DNA from: JALOOE01 sp964423545
GTDB lineage: Bacteria > Chloroflexota > Anaerolineae > CG2-30-64-16
Reading direction: 5' to 3'
DNA length: 10,162 nucleotides
NCBI GenBank assembly: GCA_964423545.1
Contig: CAYRFV010000207.1
Span: 1 to 10,162 of the forward strand
The notes beneath the pieces were generated by a model. The model was not told where the DNA came from. It saw only the letters and a program-made list of their open reading frames with translations, and did not search any database. Position 1 is the first letter of the stretch. Each line of letters starts with the position of its first letter. A program made the position numbers and the translations under genes. Below, piece by piece: positions 1-7,341 of the stretch.

Positions 1-1959
1 CATCGTTTCAACAAAGCCCAGCAAGATGCGCTGCTACCCTGGGTGGAGAACGGCACGGTCACCTTTATCGGCGCCACCACCGAGAATCCCTACTTCGAGG
101 TCAACAAGGCGCTGGTCAGCCGCAGCCGCATCTTCCAGCTCAAGCCGCTCACGCAGCAAGACCTCTTCGCTGTCGCCCGCCAGGCGCTGTCCGATCCCCA
201 ACGCGGCTACGGCAAGCTCAAGACGCAGATCGACGATGACGCGCTGGCGCACCTGGTGGATGTGGCCAACGGGGATGCACGCGGGGTGCTCAACGCGCTC
301 GAGCTGGCCGTTGAGACCACGCCGCCTGGCAGCGACGGGACGGTGCACGTGAACCTTGCCGTGGCCGAGGAGTCGATTCAGCGCCGCGCCGTGCTCTACG
401 ACAAGGAGGGCGACGTCCACTACGACACCATCAGCGCGTTCATCAAGAGCCTGCGCGGCTCCGATCCTGACGCGGCGCTCTACTGGATGGCGCGCATGGT
501 CTATGCCGGAGAGGAGCCGCGTTTCATCTTCCGTCGCATGATCGTCTTTGCGGGCGAGGATGTCGGCCAGGCCGATCCGCAGGCGCTGGTCGTCGTGATG
601 GCGGCCGCGCAGGCCTTTGAGTATGTCGGGCTCCCGGAGGGCCGCTTTCACCTGGCCGAAGCCGCGCTCTATCTGGCCACCGCGCCGAAGAGCAACTCGG
701 GCATGGCTTTCTTCGATGCATTGGAGGCGGTGGAGAAGGAGCAGGAAGCCGAGGTCCCGGCGCATCTGCGCGACGGCAACCGCGACAAGGAGGGCTTCGG
801 CCACGGTGAAGGATATCTCTATCCACACGCATATCGCGATCATTGGGTGGCGCAGCAATACCTGCCCGATGCTCTTCAGGGCCGCGTCTTCTATCAGCCC
901 GGGGGGTTGGGGCACGAAGCGAAGGTCAAGGCTGAGGTTGAGCGCCGGCGTGAGGCGCAGCTGGCGGCCATGATGGAAGGCGGCGAAGGTTTCGGTGCGA
1001 TCGAGACGCTCACCTTCACCGGCGCCGCGGCGCGCGGCGATCGCGACCGCTGGCTCCAGCGTGCGATCAGCGGAGCAGGCGAACGGCTGGCGACGCTGCG
1101 CGACCGCGTGCTGGGCGCCGCACGGCTGCAACGGCACAGCCTGGCGCTCGACCTCAACGCGGGCTCCGGCCTGCTGACGTGGGAAACGTTGCGCCGGACG
1201 CCCGAAGGGGGTGTTTGGTCGCTGGCTGCCACCGCCGCTGAGGCTGAAGCGCTGCGTGAGATCGCAAACCGCCTGCCCCAAGTCGAGCGTCCTGTAGTGC
1301 TGCAAGGCGCCTTGACTGAGCTTTCGGAGCTGCTGGCGTTGCGCGGCGAAGGGGATGTACGCTTCGATGCGATCGTGGGGCGAGGCGCGCTGGCTCCCGC
1401 AAAAACGGCGCATCATGCAGATGCGGCGAATCCACCAGCCCCTCCCCTTGGGCTCCACGCCTCCGTGGCAATCCTTGCCGCCCTGCTGCGGCCCAACGGC
1501 ATCCTCAGCCTCGCCGAGCCAGTGCCGCGGCACGCGCAGCGGCTCTATGCGCTCGTCGATCTGGCCGAGCTGGGCGATGCACTGGCGGGCAAGGTGCGCG
1601 AGGCAGAGGAAACCATTTATGGCGATCCTGCTGACCCACTGGTCAACTGGGCCGAGGAGGATCTGCGGCAGGCGTGCACTCGGGCCGGACTGGTCGACGT
1701 CGGCGTGGACGGAGTGGCAGCGCTCGTAGATGCGCGCATCAGCCCGGCGATGCTGGATCGCTGGTTCTCGCCCGCAGCGCCCGGCGAACGGCCCAGCTAT
1801 GCCCAACGACTGGCGGCTCATCTCAGCGCCGATGAGCTGGCTGCGGTCGAAGCGCTCTATCGCCGCAAACTGACCGGCGCGACCGTGGGCTGGCGTTCAG
1901 TCACGGCGTACCTGGTGGCGCGACAGGGGAATGTACAGGCGCACGGCGCTGCCGCGTAA
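1..1959 (+). CDS. rarA: Replication-associated recombination protein RarA (MgsA) with methyltransferase-like C-terminal extension; 5' end missing
   Basis: The window opens inside an AAA+ ATPase of the RarA/MgsA/WRNIP1 family, cytoplasmic proteins that act at stalled replication forks. The first visible residues, HRFNKAQQDALLPWVENG, directly follow the Walker B acidic pair, which lies outside the window. Sensor 1 (ATTENP) is at visible residues 25-30, the arginine-finger region (ALVSRSRIF) follows at about 37-45, and the MgsA C-terminal region spans roughly 120-310, with EDVGQADP and GYLYPHAYRDHW. An ordinary RarA of about 440 residues would end near here. Instead the frame runs on for about 340 residues. 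This part contains LDLNAGSG at about 383-390, resembling motif I of class I SAM methyltransferases, and RFDAIVGRGAL near 454-464. A RarA plus unknown-domain fusion is already a recognised protein class (recalled as PRK13341). Methyltransferase activity is inference only. The frame ends in TAA; the start is not visible. Confidence 0.93.
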   Translation, partial: HRFNKAQQDALLPWVENGTVTFIGATTENPYFEVNKALVSRSRIFQLKPLTQQDLFAVARQALSDPQRGYGKLKTQIDDDALAHLVDVANGDARGVLNALELAVETTPPGSDGTVHVNLAVAEESIQRRAVLYDKEGDVHYDTISAFIKSLRGSDPDAALYWMARMVYAGEEPRFIFRRMIVFAGEDVGQADPQALVVVMAAAQAFEYVGLPEGRFHLAEAALYLATAPKSNSGMAFFDALEAVEKEQEAEVPAHLRDGNRDKEGFGHGEGYLYPHAYRDHWVAQQYLPDALQGRVFYQPGGLGHEAKVKAEVERRREAQLAAMMEGGEGFGAIETLTFTGAAARGDRDRWLQRAISGAGERLATLRDRVLGAARLQRHSLALDLNAGSGLLTWETLRRTPEGGVWSLAATAAEAEALREIANRLPQVERPVVLQGALTELSELLALRGEGDVRFDAIVGRGALAPAKTAHHADAANPPAPPLGLHASVAILAALLRPNGILSLAEPVPRHAQRLYALVDLAELGDALAGKVREAEETIYGDPADPLVNWAEEDLRQACTRAGLVDVGVDGVAALVDARISPAMLDRWFSPAAPGERPSYAQRLAAHLSADELAAVEALYRRKLTGATVGWRSVTAYLVARQGNVQAHGAAA

Positions 1960-2099
1960 GGCATCGTCGCCGCTTGGCCGTTCACTCGACCTGTGATGGA
2001 CGACTCCCTGGGCTGAGTCCGACCGAAGGATGGCGGCGCTGCGAGTCCGACTGGACGAGCTGGCGAGGCGATCAGCTACGGCGGGCCGACCTTCACCGG
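1960..2099. other. Gap between convergent rarA and beta-gamma genes
   Basis: These 140 bases separate two genes that meet tail to tail. I see no stem with a T-tract in either direction. A 9-bp direct repeat GAGTCCGAC occurs at 2015-2023 and 2043-2051, and the frames present are too short and featureless to call genes. Confidence 0.5.
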
Positions 2100-3455
2100 C
2101 TAGGCACGCGCTGCAGCCGTAAGCTGTTCGCTCTGCGCCAGCGTGGCAAGGCTCTCTTGCACAGCCTCAGCGCGCGCGCCGCGCCGAATCGCCTCCGCCA
2201 GAGCCTCGATCGGAAACAGCCCCAGTTGCCGCAGCGCCACGCCGGACAGGAGCAGGGCCAGGAGCTTCCTGCTGTCGCGCACACCCGCAGCCTCGACGTC
2301 CACGATGGCCTTGTTGGCCCGCGTCTCCAGAGCGGCCCACGACGGCGTGGTAAACAGCCAGCTCTCGGCGTCCATCGCCTCCAGGTAACGCCCGGACAAT
2401 CTCCGGCCGTCCTCGCTGACCAGTACCAGCACATCGGGCCGGGCCACTCCCGTGAAAAGGACCTCGTGCGGGCTCAAGATCAGCTCGCTGATGCTGTGGC
2501 CGCTCTGTACGGTCACCGGGTAATCGTCCTGTTGCGCGGCCCACAGTCCGGAGAGGATCGCCGCCTCGCCGATCAGCCGGGCGGTCGACCGCACCTTGCC
2601 GCCGGCCGATCCCGCAATGACCAGGCTGAACGCGCGGTCCAACGAAGAGGCGAACTTCACCGGCAGCGGACGGGGCCGCAGCGGCGGCTCCCCGGTTCCC
2701 CTGCCGGACGGTGACGCCAGGCGGCGCAGCGCCCGCGCATACTCCGGTCGGGCCGCCTCGTGCACCATGCCGGGCCGCGCCCCGAGCGCCTCGCGCGTCT
2801 CCTCAAGCATCTTGCGCGAGAATTCGTTGTTCGGCACGTAGTACGCCGTGCAGAGCTCCCAGATGTCAAGCAGGGCGAAGCACTCTCTCTGCATCGCGTC
2901 CGCGATGACATCCGCCAGGTTGCGGTCGAACGCAGTGCCGCGCCAGGCGAAGCCTGCACCATTGGCCGCCACCGTCGCGCACAGATCGAGCGGCTGTTCG
3001 AGATTGCCGCTGCGCGTCGTCGCCGTTATCCCGCCGGGCGGAGTGGTGACGCTGTGTTCGCCGCCTGTCATGCCAAAGTTGAAGTTGTTGAACACCAGAA
3101 CCGTCAGCCCGACGTTGCGCCTCGCAGCGTTCAACAGGTGCGCGGCGCCGATTCCCGTGCCGCCGTCGCCGATCAGCACAATCACCTTCAGCTCGGGATC
3201 TGCCAGCTTGATGCCCGTAGCGCAGGCAATGCTGCGACCATGCAGCCCATGAAAGGCGTTGGTGACGAAATACTGATCGCCCAACCCCTGGCAGCCGATG
3301 TCGCTGACGATGACGACCCGTTTCGGATCGAGCCCCAGCTTGACCAATGCCAGGTCAAGCTGCTTCAGGATCAACCCATGCCCGCAGCCGGGGCAAAACG
3401 GATAGGCGCGCTCATTCCGATAGGTGATAGGCGAAGGAGTTGGTGGCGCCATCAT
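2100..3455 (-). CDS. korB: 2-oxoacid:ferredoxin oxidoreductase, fused beta and gamma subunits
   Basis: This is the thiamine-pyrophosphate half of a 2-oxoacid:acceptor oxidoreductase, which decarboxylates a 2-oxoacid to an acyl-CoA and reduces ferredoxin in the cytoplasm. Numbering from the ATG at 3455, the beta domain (about 12-215) has CPGCGHG at 21-27, DIGC at 52-55, GDGGTGIG at 96-103 and NNFNFGMTGGEHS at 123-135. The GDG...NN pair is the TPP/Mg signature. C21, C24, C55 and C202 fit the four ligands of the intrinsic 4Fe-4S cluster in two-subunit enzymes. After a Pro/Arg/Gly linker (about 247-265), a gamma-type domain fills about 276-451, but its glycine motif reads GSAGGKV rather than GxGGQGV. 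The start is uncertain: an in-frame GTG at 3530 would add 25 residues with no conserved character. I prefer ATG 3455 because homology begins just after it and a purine-rich GGAAAG lies upstream. Substrate is not determinable; the symbol follows family convention. Confidence 0.88.
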   Translation of the reverse strand: MMAPPTPSPITYRNERAYPFCPGCGHGLILKQLDLALVKLGLDPKRVVIVSDIGCQGLGDQYFVTNAFHGLHGRSIACATGIKLADPELKVIVLIGDGGTGIGAAHLLNAARRNVGLTVLVFNNFNFGMTGGEHSVTTPPGGITATTRSGNLEQPLDLCATVAANGAGFAWRGTAFDRNLADVIADAMQRECFALLDIWELCTAYYVPNNEFSRKMLEETREALGARPGMVHEAARPEYARALRRLASPSGRGTGEPPLRPRPLPVKFASSLDRAFSLVIAGSAGGKVRSTARLIGEAAILSGLWAAQQDDYPVTVQSGHSISELILSPHEVLFTGVARPDVLVLVSEDGRRLSGRYLEAMDAESWLFTTPSWAALETRANKAIVDVEAAGVRDSRKLLALLLSGVALRQLGLFPIEALAEAIRRGARAEAVQESLATLAQSEQLTAAARA

Positions 3456-3514
3456 TGTGGCCTGCTTTCCGAAGCCGTGACGAGGAACCAGCGAGCCGTG
3501 CGCTCGTTGCTCAT
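3452..3514 (-). CDS. Possible 20-codon mini-ORF coupling the alpha and beta-gamma genes
   Basis: The alpha gene's stop codon shares its last base with an ATG (TGATG, 3516-3512). That ATG opens a 20-codon frame, MSNERTARWFLVTASESRPQ. Its TGA stop (3454-3452) falls inside ATGATG, so it overlaps the preferred start of the beta-gamma gene (ATG 3455) and touches the next in-frame ATG (3452). The peptide resembles nothing I know. A plausible role is to carry terminating ribosomes from alpha to beta-gamma and keep subunit output balanced. This is inference: in a 58-base gap such an arrangement can arise by chance, and the alternative GTG 3530 start would make it irrelevant. Confidence 0.3.
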   Translation of the reverse strand: MSNERTARWFLVTASESRPQ

Positions 3515-4686
3515 CACGCTTCCTCGTCACGTGTCATCGCTTGCAGCAACTGCTCCGGCGTGATCAGCTCGCCGTCCACGCGGTTTACGCCCACGATCTT
3601 TGGAGGAGTGCGCCGCGTCTCGGCTGCCCAACGATAGACGATGCGCTCGACCTCGCGGCGCACCTCACCCAGGTTCAGCTCCGCCACAACGACGCGCGGC
3701 ACCTGCTCGCCGCAGGTTGGTCCGCACAGCGCGCTGATGATGCTCTGCTCGGGCACGGGCCACAGGCTGTGGACCGTCAGCGCCGAGACGGCGCGGCCCG
3801 CCCGCCTCGCCTGCAGAACTGCATCCACCATCGCGCGCGCCGTGATGCCGAAGGAAATGAGGAGCGCCTCCGCGTCCTCCTGCAGATCGGAGCGGACGAC
3901 CTCGATCTCGTCGGCATGGTCTTCTATTTTGCGCGACAAGTGCTCGTTGAGTCGTCCGACGACTGCCGGGACCCCGGTCAGGAATCCGCGCTCGTCGTGG
4001 CTCGACCCCGTAAAGCGCACCACATGCGGACCGCCGATCGGACTGAAAGGCGGGACTGCGCCGGCCGGCTCAAAAGCATAGGGACGGAATGAATCGGTTT
4101 CCGAAGCCACGGCACGTGGGCGCACCGGCGGATGCTCGTAGGCAGCGACTTCCACCGTGCTCATCGAGAGAAACATCTCTTTGTCAGTCAGCAGAAAAAC
4201 GGGATAACGAAAGCGCTCGGCCAGGTCGAAAGCGCGACGCGTCAGGCTGTAGCACTCGGCGACGCTGCTCGGCGCCAAGGCGATGATGGGATAGCCGCCT
4301 GATGTGCCCCAGCGGACGAATTGCACATCGCCTTGGGCGGGTGTCGTCGCGCCGCCCGTGGCCGGACCCAATCGCTGGACGTCGACGATCACCAGCGGCG
4401 TCTCGCCCATGATCGCCAATCCAATGCTTTCGCTGTAGAGACTGAGGCCGGGGCCGGAGGTGGCGGTGAGAACGCGGCTGCCGGTCATCGCGGCGCCGAT
4501 GCACATATTGATCGAGGCGATCTCGTCTTCAGCCTGAATGGCGATGCCGCCGGTCTTCGGCAGCTCTCGGATCATGTGGAGGAGCAGAGGAGTAGCCGGT
4601 GAAATCGGATAGCCGGCAAAGAAGGTGCAACCGGAATCAAGGGCGCCCCGCGCAACCGCCGTGGCGCCATCAATGAATTCACGCAT
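3514..4686 (-). CDS. korA: 2-oxoacid:ferredoxin oxidoreductase subunit alpha
   Basis: This 390-residue protein is the alpha subunit that pairs with the beta-gamma chain encoded next. It shows the family's N-terminal pyrimidine-binding region: GCTFFAGYPISPAT at 19-32 (compare GYPITPS), the acidic segment QAEDEIASI at 51-59, TSGPGLSL at 76-83, and VQRLGPATGGAT, matching the RxGPSTGxPT signature. A C-terminal transketolase-like domain carries LISFGITARAMVDAV and SLWPVPEQ. It has no gamma domain at its N-terminus, unlike fused gamma-alpha enzymes of Sulfolobus type; the gamma part is on the beta chain here. I chose ATG 4686 over an upstream in-frame start at 4746 because GGAG sits 8 bases before it and the family's usual N-terminus (FIDGATAVARGAL) begins there. 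No clear promoter is visible upstream, although a 14-bp palindrome lies at 4833-4846. The acid oxidised cannot be read from the sequence. Confidence 0.9.
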   Translation of the reverse strand: MREFIDGATAVARGALDSGCTFFAGYPISPATPLLLHMIRELPKTGGIAIQAEDEIASINMCIGAAMTGSRVLTATSGPGLSLYSESIGLAIMGETPLVIVDVQRLGPATGGATTPAQGDVQFVRWGTSGGYPIIALAPSSVAECYSLTRRAFDLAERFRYPVFLLTDKEMFLSMSTVEVAAYEHPPVRPRAVASETDSFRPYAFEPAGAVPPFSPIGGPHVVRFTGSSHDERGFLTGVPAVVGRLNEHLSRKIEDHADEIEVVRSDLQEDAEALLISFGITARAMVDAVLQARRAGRAVSALTVHSLWPVPEQSIISALCGPTCGEQVPRVVVAELNLGEVRREVERIVYRWAAETRRTPPKIVGVNRVDGELITPEQLLQAMTRDEEA

Positions 4687-4694
4687 GGGTGTGG

Positions 4695-4698
4695 CTCC
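4695..4698 (-). promoter_or_regulatory. Ribosome binding site of the alpha-subunit gene
   Basis: GGAG on the minus strand lies 8 bases before ATG 4686. It is the reason for preferring this start to the in-frame candidate at 4746. Confidence 0.6.
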
Positions 4699-4832
4699 AT
4701 TGCGAACCGGACCGGTCGTCAGTAAGACGATGTCGGCGCCGTACACAGTATGAGGATACGCCTTCGCCGCAGGCGCGCATATGATGGCGCTCAGCTTTCT
4801 CTCCCGGCGCCACCGATCCGCGGTCCCGCTCA

Positions 4833-4846
4833 GGCCCGATCGGGCC
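4833..4846. repeat. 14-bp perfect palindrome upstream of the oxidoreductase operon
   Basis: GGCCCGATCGGGCC is its own reverse complement. It lies about 150 bases before the alpha-subunit start and just beyond the terminator of the upstream operon. It could be an operator for the oxidoreductase genes or a GC-rich chance palindrome. The rest of the gap 4687-4859 shows no convincing -10/-35 pair. Confidence 0.35.
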
Positions 4847-4859
4847 GAAGCGCCGCCTG

Positions 4860-4893
4860 AAAAAGAAGGAGCGCCGCGGCATGCGGCGCTCCG
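4860..4893 (-). terminator. Rho-independent terminator after the 47-residue protein gene
   Basis: Read on the minus strand, a perfect 10-bp stem (arms 4893-4884 and 4878-4869) with a 5-base loop is followed at once by TTCTTTTTT. It starts about 43 bases after the small gene's stop. It should end the regulator-kinase-small protein transcript and insulate the oxidoreductase operon, which therefore needs its own promoter. No T-tract follows the stem on the plus strand. Confidence 0.85.
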
Positions 4894-4935
4894 ACGTATC
4901 GGCGGATTGGCGGAATTGCTGACCCGTGTGCGCGC

Positions 4936-5079
4936 TTACTTGTTCATCCAGCGCGCCAGGCGGGCAAGGTAGGCAGGAATACCTTCGGTTTTGACCTCTG
5001 CTTCAGCGAAGCGGTCAAGCTGCGGCAGCAGTGTCCAGGCTAGCAAGGCCAGAATGGCGATGAGGATCGGGAGGTCCAT
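4936..5079 (-). CDS. Small single-pass membrane protein, 47 residues, behind the two-component genes
   Basis: This short gene encodes a 47-residue protein beginning MDLPILIAILALLAWTLLPQ and ending in TAA. Residues 3-19 form one strongly hydrophobic helix long enough to cross the membrane. The rest (DRFAEAEVKTEGIPAYLARLARWMNK) is charged, and its last part could be an amphipathic helix. A strong AGGAG (5086-5090) sits 6 bases before the ATG, and an intrinsic terminator follows about 43 bases after the stop, so both ends are marked as those of a real gene. It starts 83 bases after the histidine kinase stop, in the same direction and without a visible terminator between, so it is probably the last gene of that operon. 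I do not recognise the family. A small membrane partner of the kinase is a reasonable guess, not shown by the sequence. Confidence 0.72.
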   Translation of the reverse strand: MDLPILIAILALLAWTLLPQLDRFAEAEVKTEGIPAYLARLARWMNK

Positions 5080-5085
5080 ACGATG

Positions 5086-5090
5086 CTCCT
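5086..5090 (-). promoter_or_regulatory. Ribosome binding site of the 47-residue protein gene
   Basis: AGGAG on the minus strand, 6 bases before ATG 5079, is one of the best Shine-Dalgarno matches in the window. It is the main support for translating this short frame. Confidence 0.7.
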
Positions 5091-5162
5091 GTGCTTGGTG
5101 TATCTTTCAGTCACCTGGCATGACGCCGCCACCGCACAAAGAGTTCCGAGGATTTCCCGTCT

Positions 5163-6590
5163 TCAGGCGTGATGTTCCATTTTCGGCAGCCATACCGTGA
5201 ACTTACTGCCCTCGCCCGGCGCGCTCTCCACCGTGATTCCACCCCGATGCGCCTGTGCGATCGCCTGTGCGATGCTCAGACCAAGGCCGACGTGCTTATG
5301 ATCGTTGCCGGTGCGCGCCTTGTCTGCGCGATAGAAGCGATCGAAAACAAGAGGCAAATCCTCGGCCGCGATCCCCGGTCCGCTGTCTTCCACCGTTGCG
5401 ATGATCCTCTCTTCCTGCGCTCCGTTCGGTTGCGACCCGAGCACCAGACGGATCGTCTTGCCCGGAGGCGAGTACTGCATCGCATTGTCCAGCAGATTCA
5501 GAAACAGCCGCGTGAGGTAATCACGGTCGCCGTTCACCCAGAGATCAGGGGCGATATCACACGCCAGGGTCACGTTGTGCTCTTCCTCGGCGTACGGCCC
5601 CGCGGTCTCAGAGAGGTCCAAGAGCAGTTCGCTCAGATTGAGTGGCGCGAATTGCTCATCCAATTGCTCACTGTCTGCGCGGGAAAGCGTGAGCGCGGCG
5701 TCGAGGATGCTGGAGAGCCGGTCAATCTGATCGTCGATCTCCATCAGCGTGCCTTGCAGCTCGTCCGTGCTGCGCGGCCGGTTCAGCGCCACGCCGATCG
5801 TGCTTTTCATCAGTGCGAGGGGCGTGCGCAGATCGTGTGAGATATCGGCGGTGAAGCGGCGTTCGCGCTGGAAGGCCGCCTGCAATCGGTCAAGAAGCTG
5901 GTTGAAGGTGCGCGCAAGTTGCCCAAGCTCGTCGTTGCGCGCCGGCTGCGGCAGCCGCTCGGCCAGGTTCCGAGCCTCGATGCGTTTGGCCGATTCCGTC
6001 ATGGTGCGCACCGGGGCCAGTGCGCGACCGGCCAGCCACCATCCGCCCAGTGCGGCGACCGGCAGCCCCAGGATCAGCGCCGCGGCCAGGGTCGTAAGCA
6101 GCAAGGCACGCAGCCGAGGAATGTCAGCCTCGACCTTGCCAACCTGAAGAATGAAGCGTGCAGGTCGGCCAATGGGCGTCGATAGCACGCGCACGGCAGG
6201 CGCCAGCGGCAACGGGCGGCGGGCGCCGGGTTCCGGCGGCGCCGGCTCCGATGCAATCGGTGGGGTTCGCACCGTTTCGTACCACGGTTGGCCCTGCTGA
6301 GCGGCGCTGAGCGCAGCAGACGCCACGGGCACGCGGCGCACCGGGAGCCCGGCCGAACGGACCACCTGTCCATCCAACGTCAACAGCCGAAAAGACGTGT
6401 CGATCACGAGGGGATCGTCCCCGCGCAACAGCGGTCCGCTCAACTGACGGGCTGTGAACTGGAGCTCGCGATCGGTCGTGCGTTCCAGTTGCCAGGCGCC
6501 GCCCACGAAGATCACCGCGGCAAACGCCAGGATCATGACCATCAGAACGAGCGTATACCAGAGCGTGAGGCGTTGGCGGATCGAAAGCAT
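5163..6590 (-). CDS. Membrane sensor histidine kinase with HAMP domain
   Basis: This 475-residue kinase of a two-component system sits in the cytoplasmic membrane and phosphorylates the regulator encoded just before it. Transmembrane helix 1 (about 10-33) and helix 2 (about 162-185) flank an extracytoplasmic sensor of about 125 residues with a Pro-rich stretch at 109-131. A HAMP linker follows (about 186-239). The HisKA H-box is FTADISHDLRTPLAL, with phosphoacceptor H252. The ATPase domain has the N-box LFLNLLDNAMQYSPPG (N365, N369), the G1 box DSGPG at 402-406, an F-box-like VFDRFYRAD and the G2 box GLGLS at 435-439. All catalytic residues are present, so it should be active. I chose ATG 6590, 13 bases after the regulator's stop codon, because an upstream in-frame extension would overlap the regulator and lacks family character. 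The architecture resembles CusS/ArlS-type sensors; the signal is unknown. Confidence 0.95.
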   Translation of the reverse strand: MLSIRQRLTLWYTLVLMVMILAFAAVIFVGGAWQLERTTDRELQFTARQLSGPLLRGDDPLVIDTSFRLLTLDGQVVRSAGLPVRRVPVASAALSAAQQGQPWYETVRTPPIASEPAPPEPGARRPLPLAPAVRVLSTPIGRPARFILQVGKVEADIPRLRALLLTTLAAALILGLPVAALGGWWLAGRALAPVRTMTESAKRIEARNLAERLPQPARNDELGQLARTFNQLLDRLQAAFQRERRFTADISHDLRTPLALMKSTIGVALNRPRSTDELQGTLMEIDDQIDRLSSILDAALTLSRADSEQLDEQFAPLNLSELLLDLSETAGPYAEEEHNVTLACDIAPDLWVNGDRDYLTRLFLNLLDNAMQYSPPGKTIRLVLGSQPNGAQEERIIATVEDSGPGIAAEDLPLVFDRFYRADKARTGNDHKHVGLGLSIAQAIAQAHRGGITVESAPGEGSKFTVWLPKMEHHA

Positions 6591-6603
6591 GGCCGGCTCG
6601 CTG

Positions 6604-7278
6604 TCACTCGCAGGCGGCGATCTTGTAGCCGACGCCGCGCACGGTATGCAGCAATTTCTCTTCCCCAGGCGCTTCGATCTTGTGGCGCAGGTAGCGCACG
6701 TAGACATCGACGATGTTTGAGCCGCCGGTGTAGTCGAAGCTCCAGACCTGGTCAAGGATCGCGTCGCGCGAGAGCACTTGGCCGGGATGGCGCATCAGGC
6801 AGTGCAGAAGGCGGAACTCCAACGGGCTGAGGTCGATCGTCCGTTTGCCGCGCCGCACCTGGTGTGTGATCTCATCCAGCTCTAGATCAGCCACGCACAA
6901 CGGCCCGACCTGGAGCTCGCGCGTGCGACGGCCCAATGCACGGAGCCGCGCCAGCAGCTCCCTGAACGCGAACGGCTTCGTCAAATAGTCGTCGGCTCCG
7001 CTGTCAAGGCCGCGCACGCGATCGTCGACCGCGCCGAGCGCGGTCAGCATCAGGACATGGCTGTCCACCCCTGCCTCGCGCAGCCGCCGGCAGACGGCCA
7101 GGCCATCGAGGCTGGGAAGCATAATGTCGAGAATGATGACGTCATACGACGCAGCGACGGCGTAGTCCACCGCCTCCCGGCCATCGGCGACTACATCGAC
7201 GACATGATGCTCTTCCGTGAGGCCGCGACGCAGCGTTTCAGCCAGGGCCGTCTCGTCCTCGACGATCAGAATACGCAT
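6604..7278 (-). CDS. OmpR/PhoB-family response regulator
   Basis: This 224-residue cytoplasmic DNA-binding regulator is the partner of the kinase that follows. The receiver domain (about 1-118) begins MRILIVEDE, with acidic pocket E7/D8, phosphoacceptor D51 in VIILDIMLPSLDG, switch residue T79 and K101 in DDYLTKPF. A winged-helix domain (about 128-222) has the OmpR-type segments LSPLEFRLLHCLMRHPGQVLSRD and NIVDVYVRYLRHKIE...LHTVRGVGYKI. The start ATG 7278 gives the usual N-terminus; a longer frame to 7377 would add residues read through the hairpin at 7342-7370 and is rejected. The regulator and kinase genes are separated by 13 bases, so they should be co-transcribed. A 12-bp-stem hairpin lies about 65 bases upstream. 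No clear promoter was found, and the regulon is unknown. Confidence 0.95.
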   Translation of the reverse strand: MRILIVEDETALAETLRRGLTEEHHVVDVVADGREAVDYAVAASYDVIILDIMLPSLDGLAVCRRLREAGVDSHVLMLTALGAVDDRVRGLDSGADDYLTKPFAFRELLARLRALGRRTRELQVGPLCVADLELDEITHQVRRGKRTIDLSPLEFRLLHCLMRHPGQVLSRDAILDQVWSFDYTGGSNIVDVYVRYLRHKIEAPGEEKLLHTVRGVGYKIAACE

Positions 7279-7341
7279 TTTGCCTGCCTGATGATGCTTG
7301 CGTCCAGGATCGCGCTCGAAGATGAGAGAAGTATGAGAAGG

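Noticed and set aside
34..1821. Open frame of 595 codons antisense to rarA
   Set aside because: The opposite strand encodes clear RarA motifs along its core, and long antisense frames are expected at this GC content. The translated frame shows low-complexity, family-less sequence.
2015..2051. 9-bp direct repeat GAGTCCGAC in the gap between convergent genes
   Set aside because: Only two copies with no associated structure, mobile element ends or known site; not enough to call a functional repeat.
2017..2103. Short in-frame stretch after rarA ending ISYGGPTFTG
   Set aside because: It has no start codon or ribosome binding site and only 28 codons after a stop; chance is the simplest explanation.
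4700..4800. Possible promoter boxes (CATACT, TATCCT) before the alpha-subunit gene
   Set aside because: None has an acceptable -35 at 16-18 bases, so no promoter was annotated.
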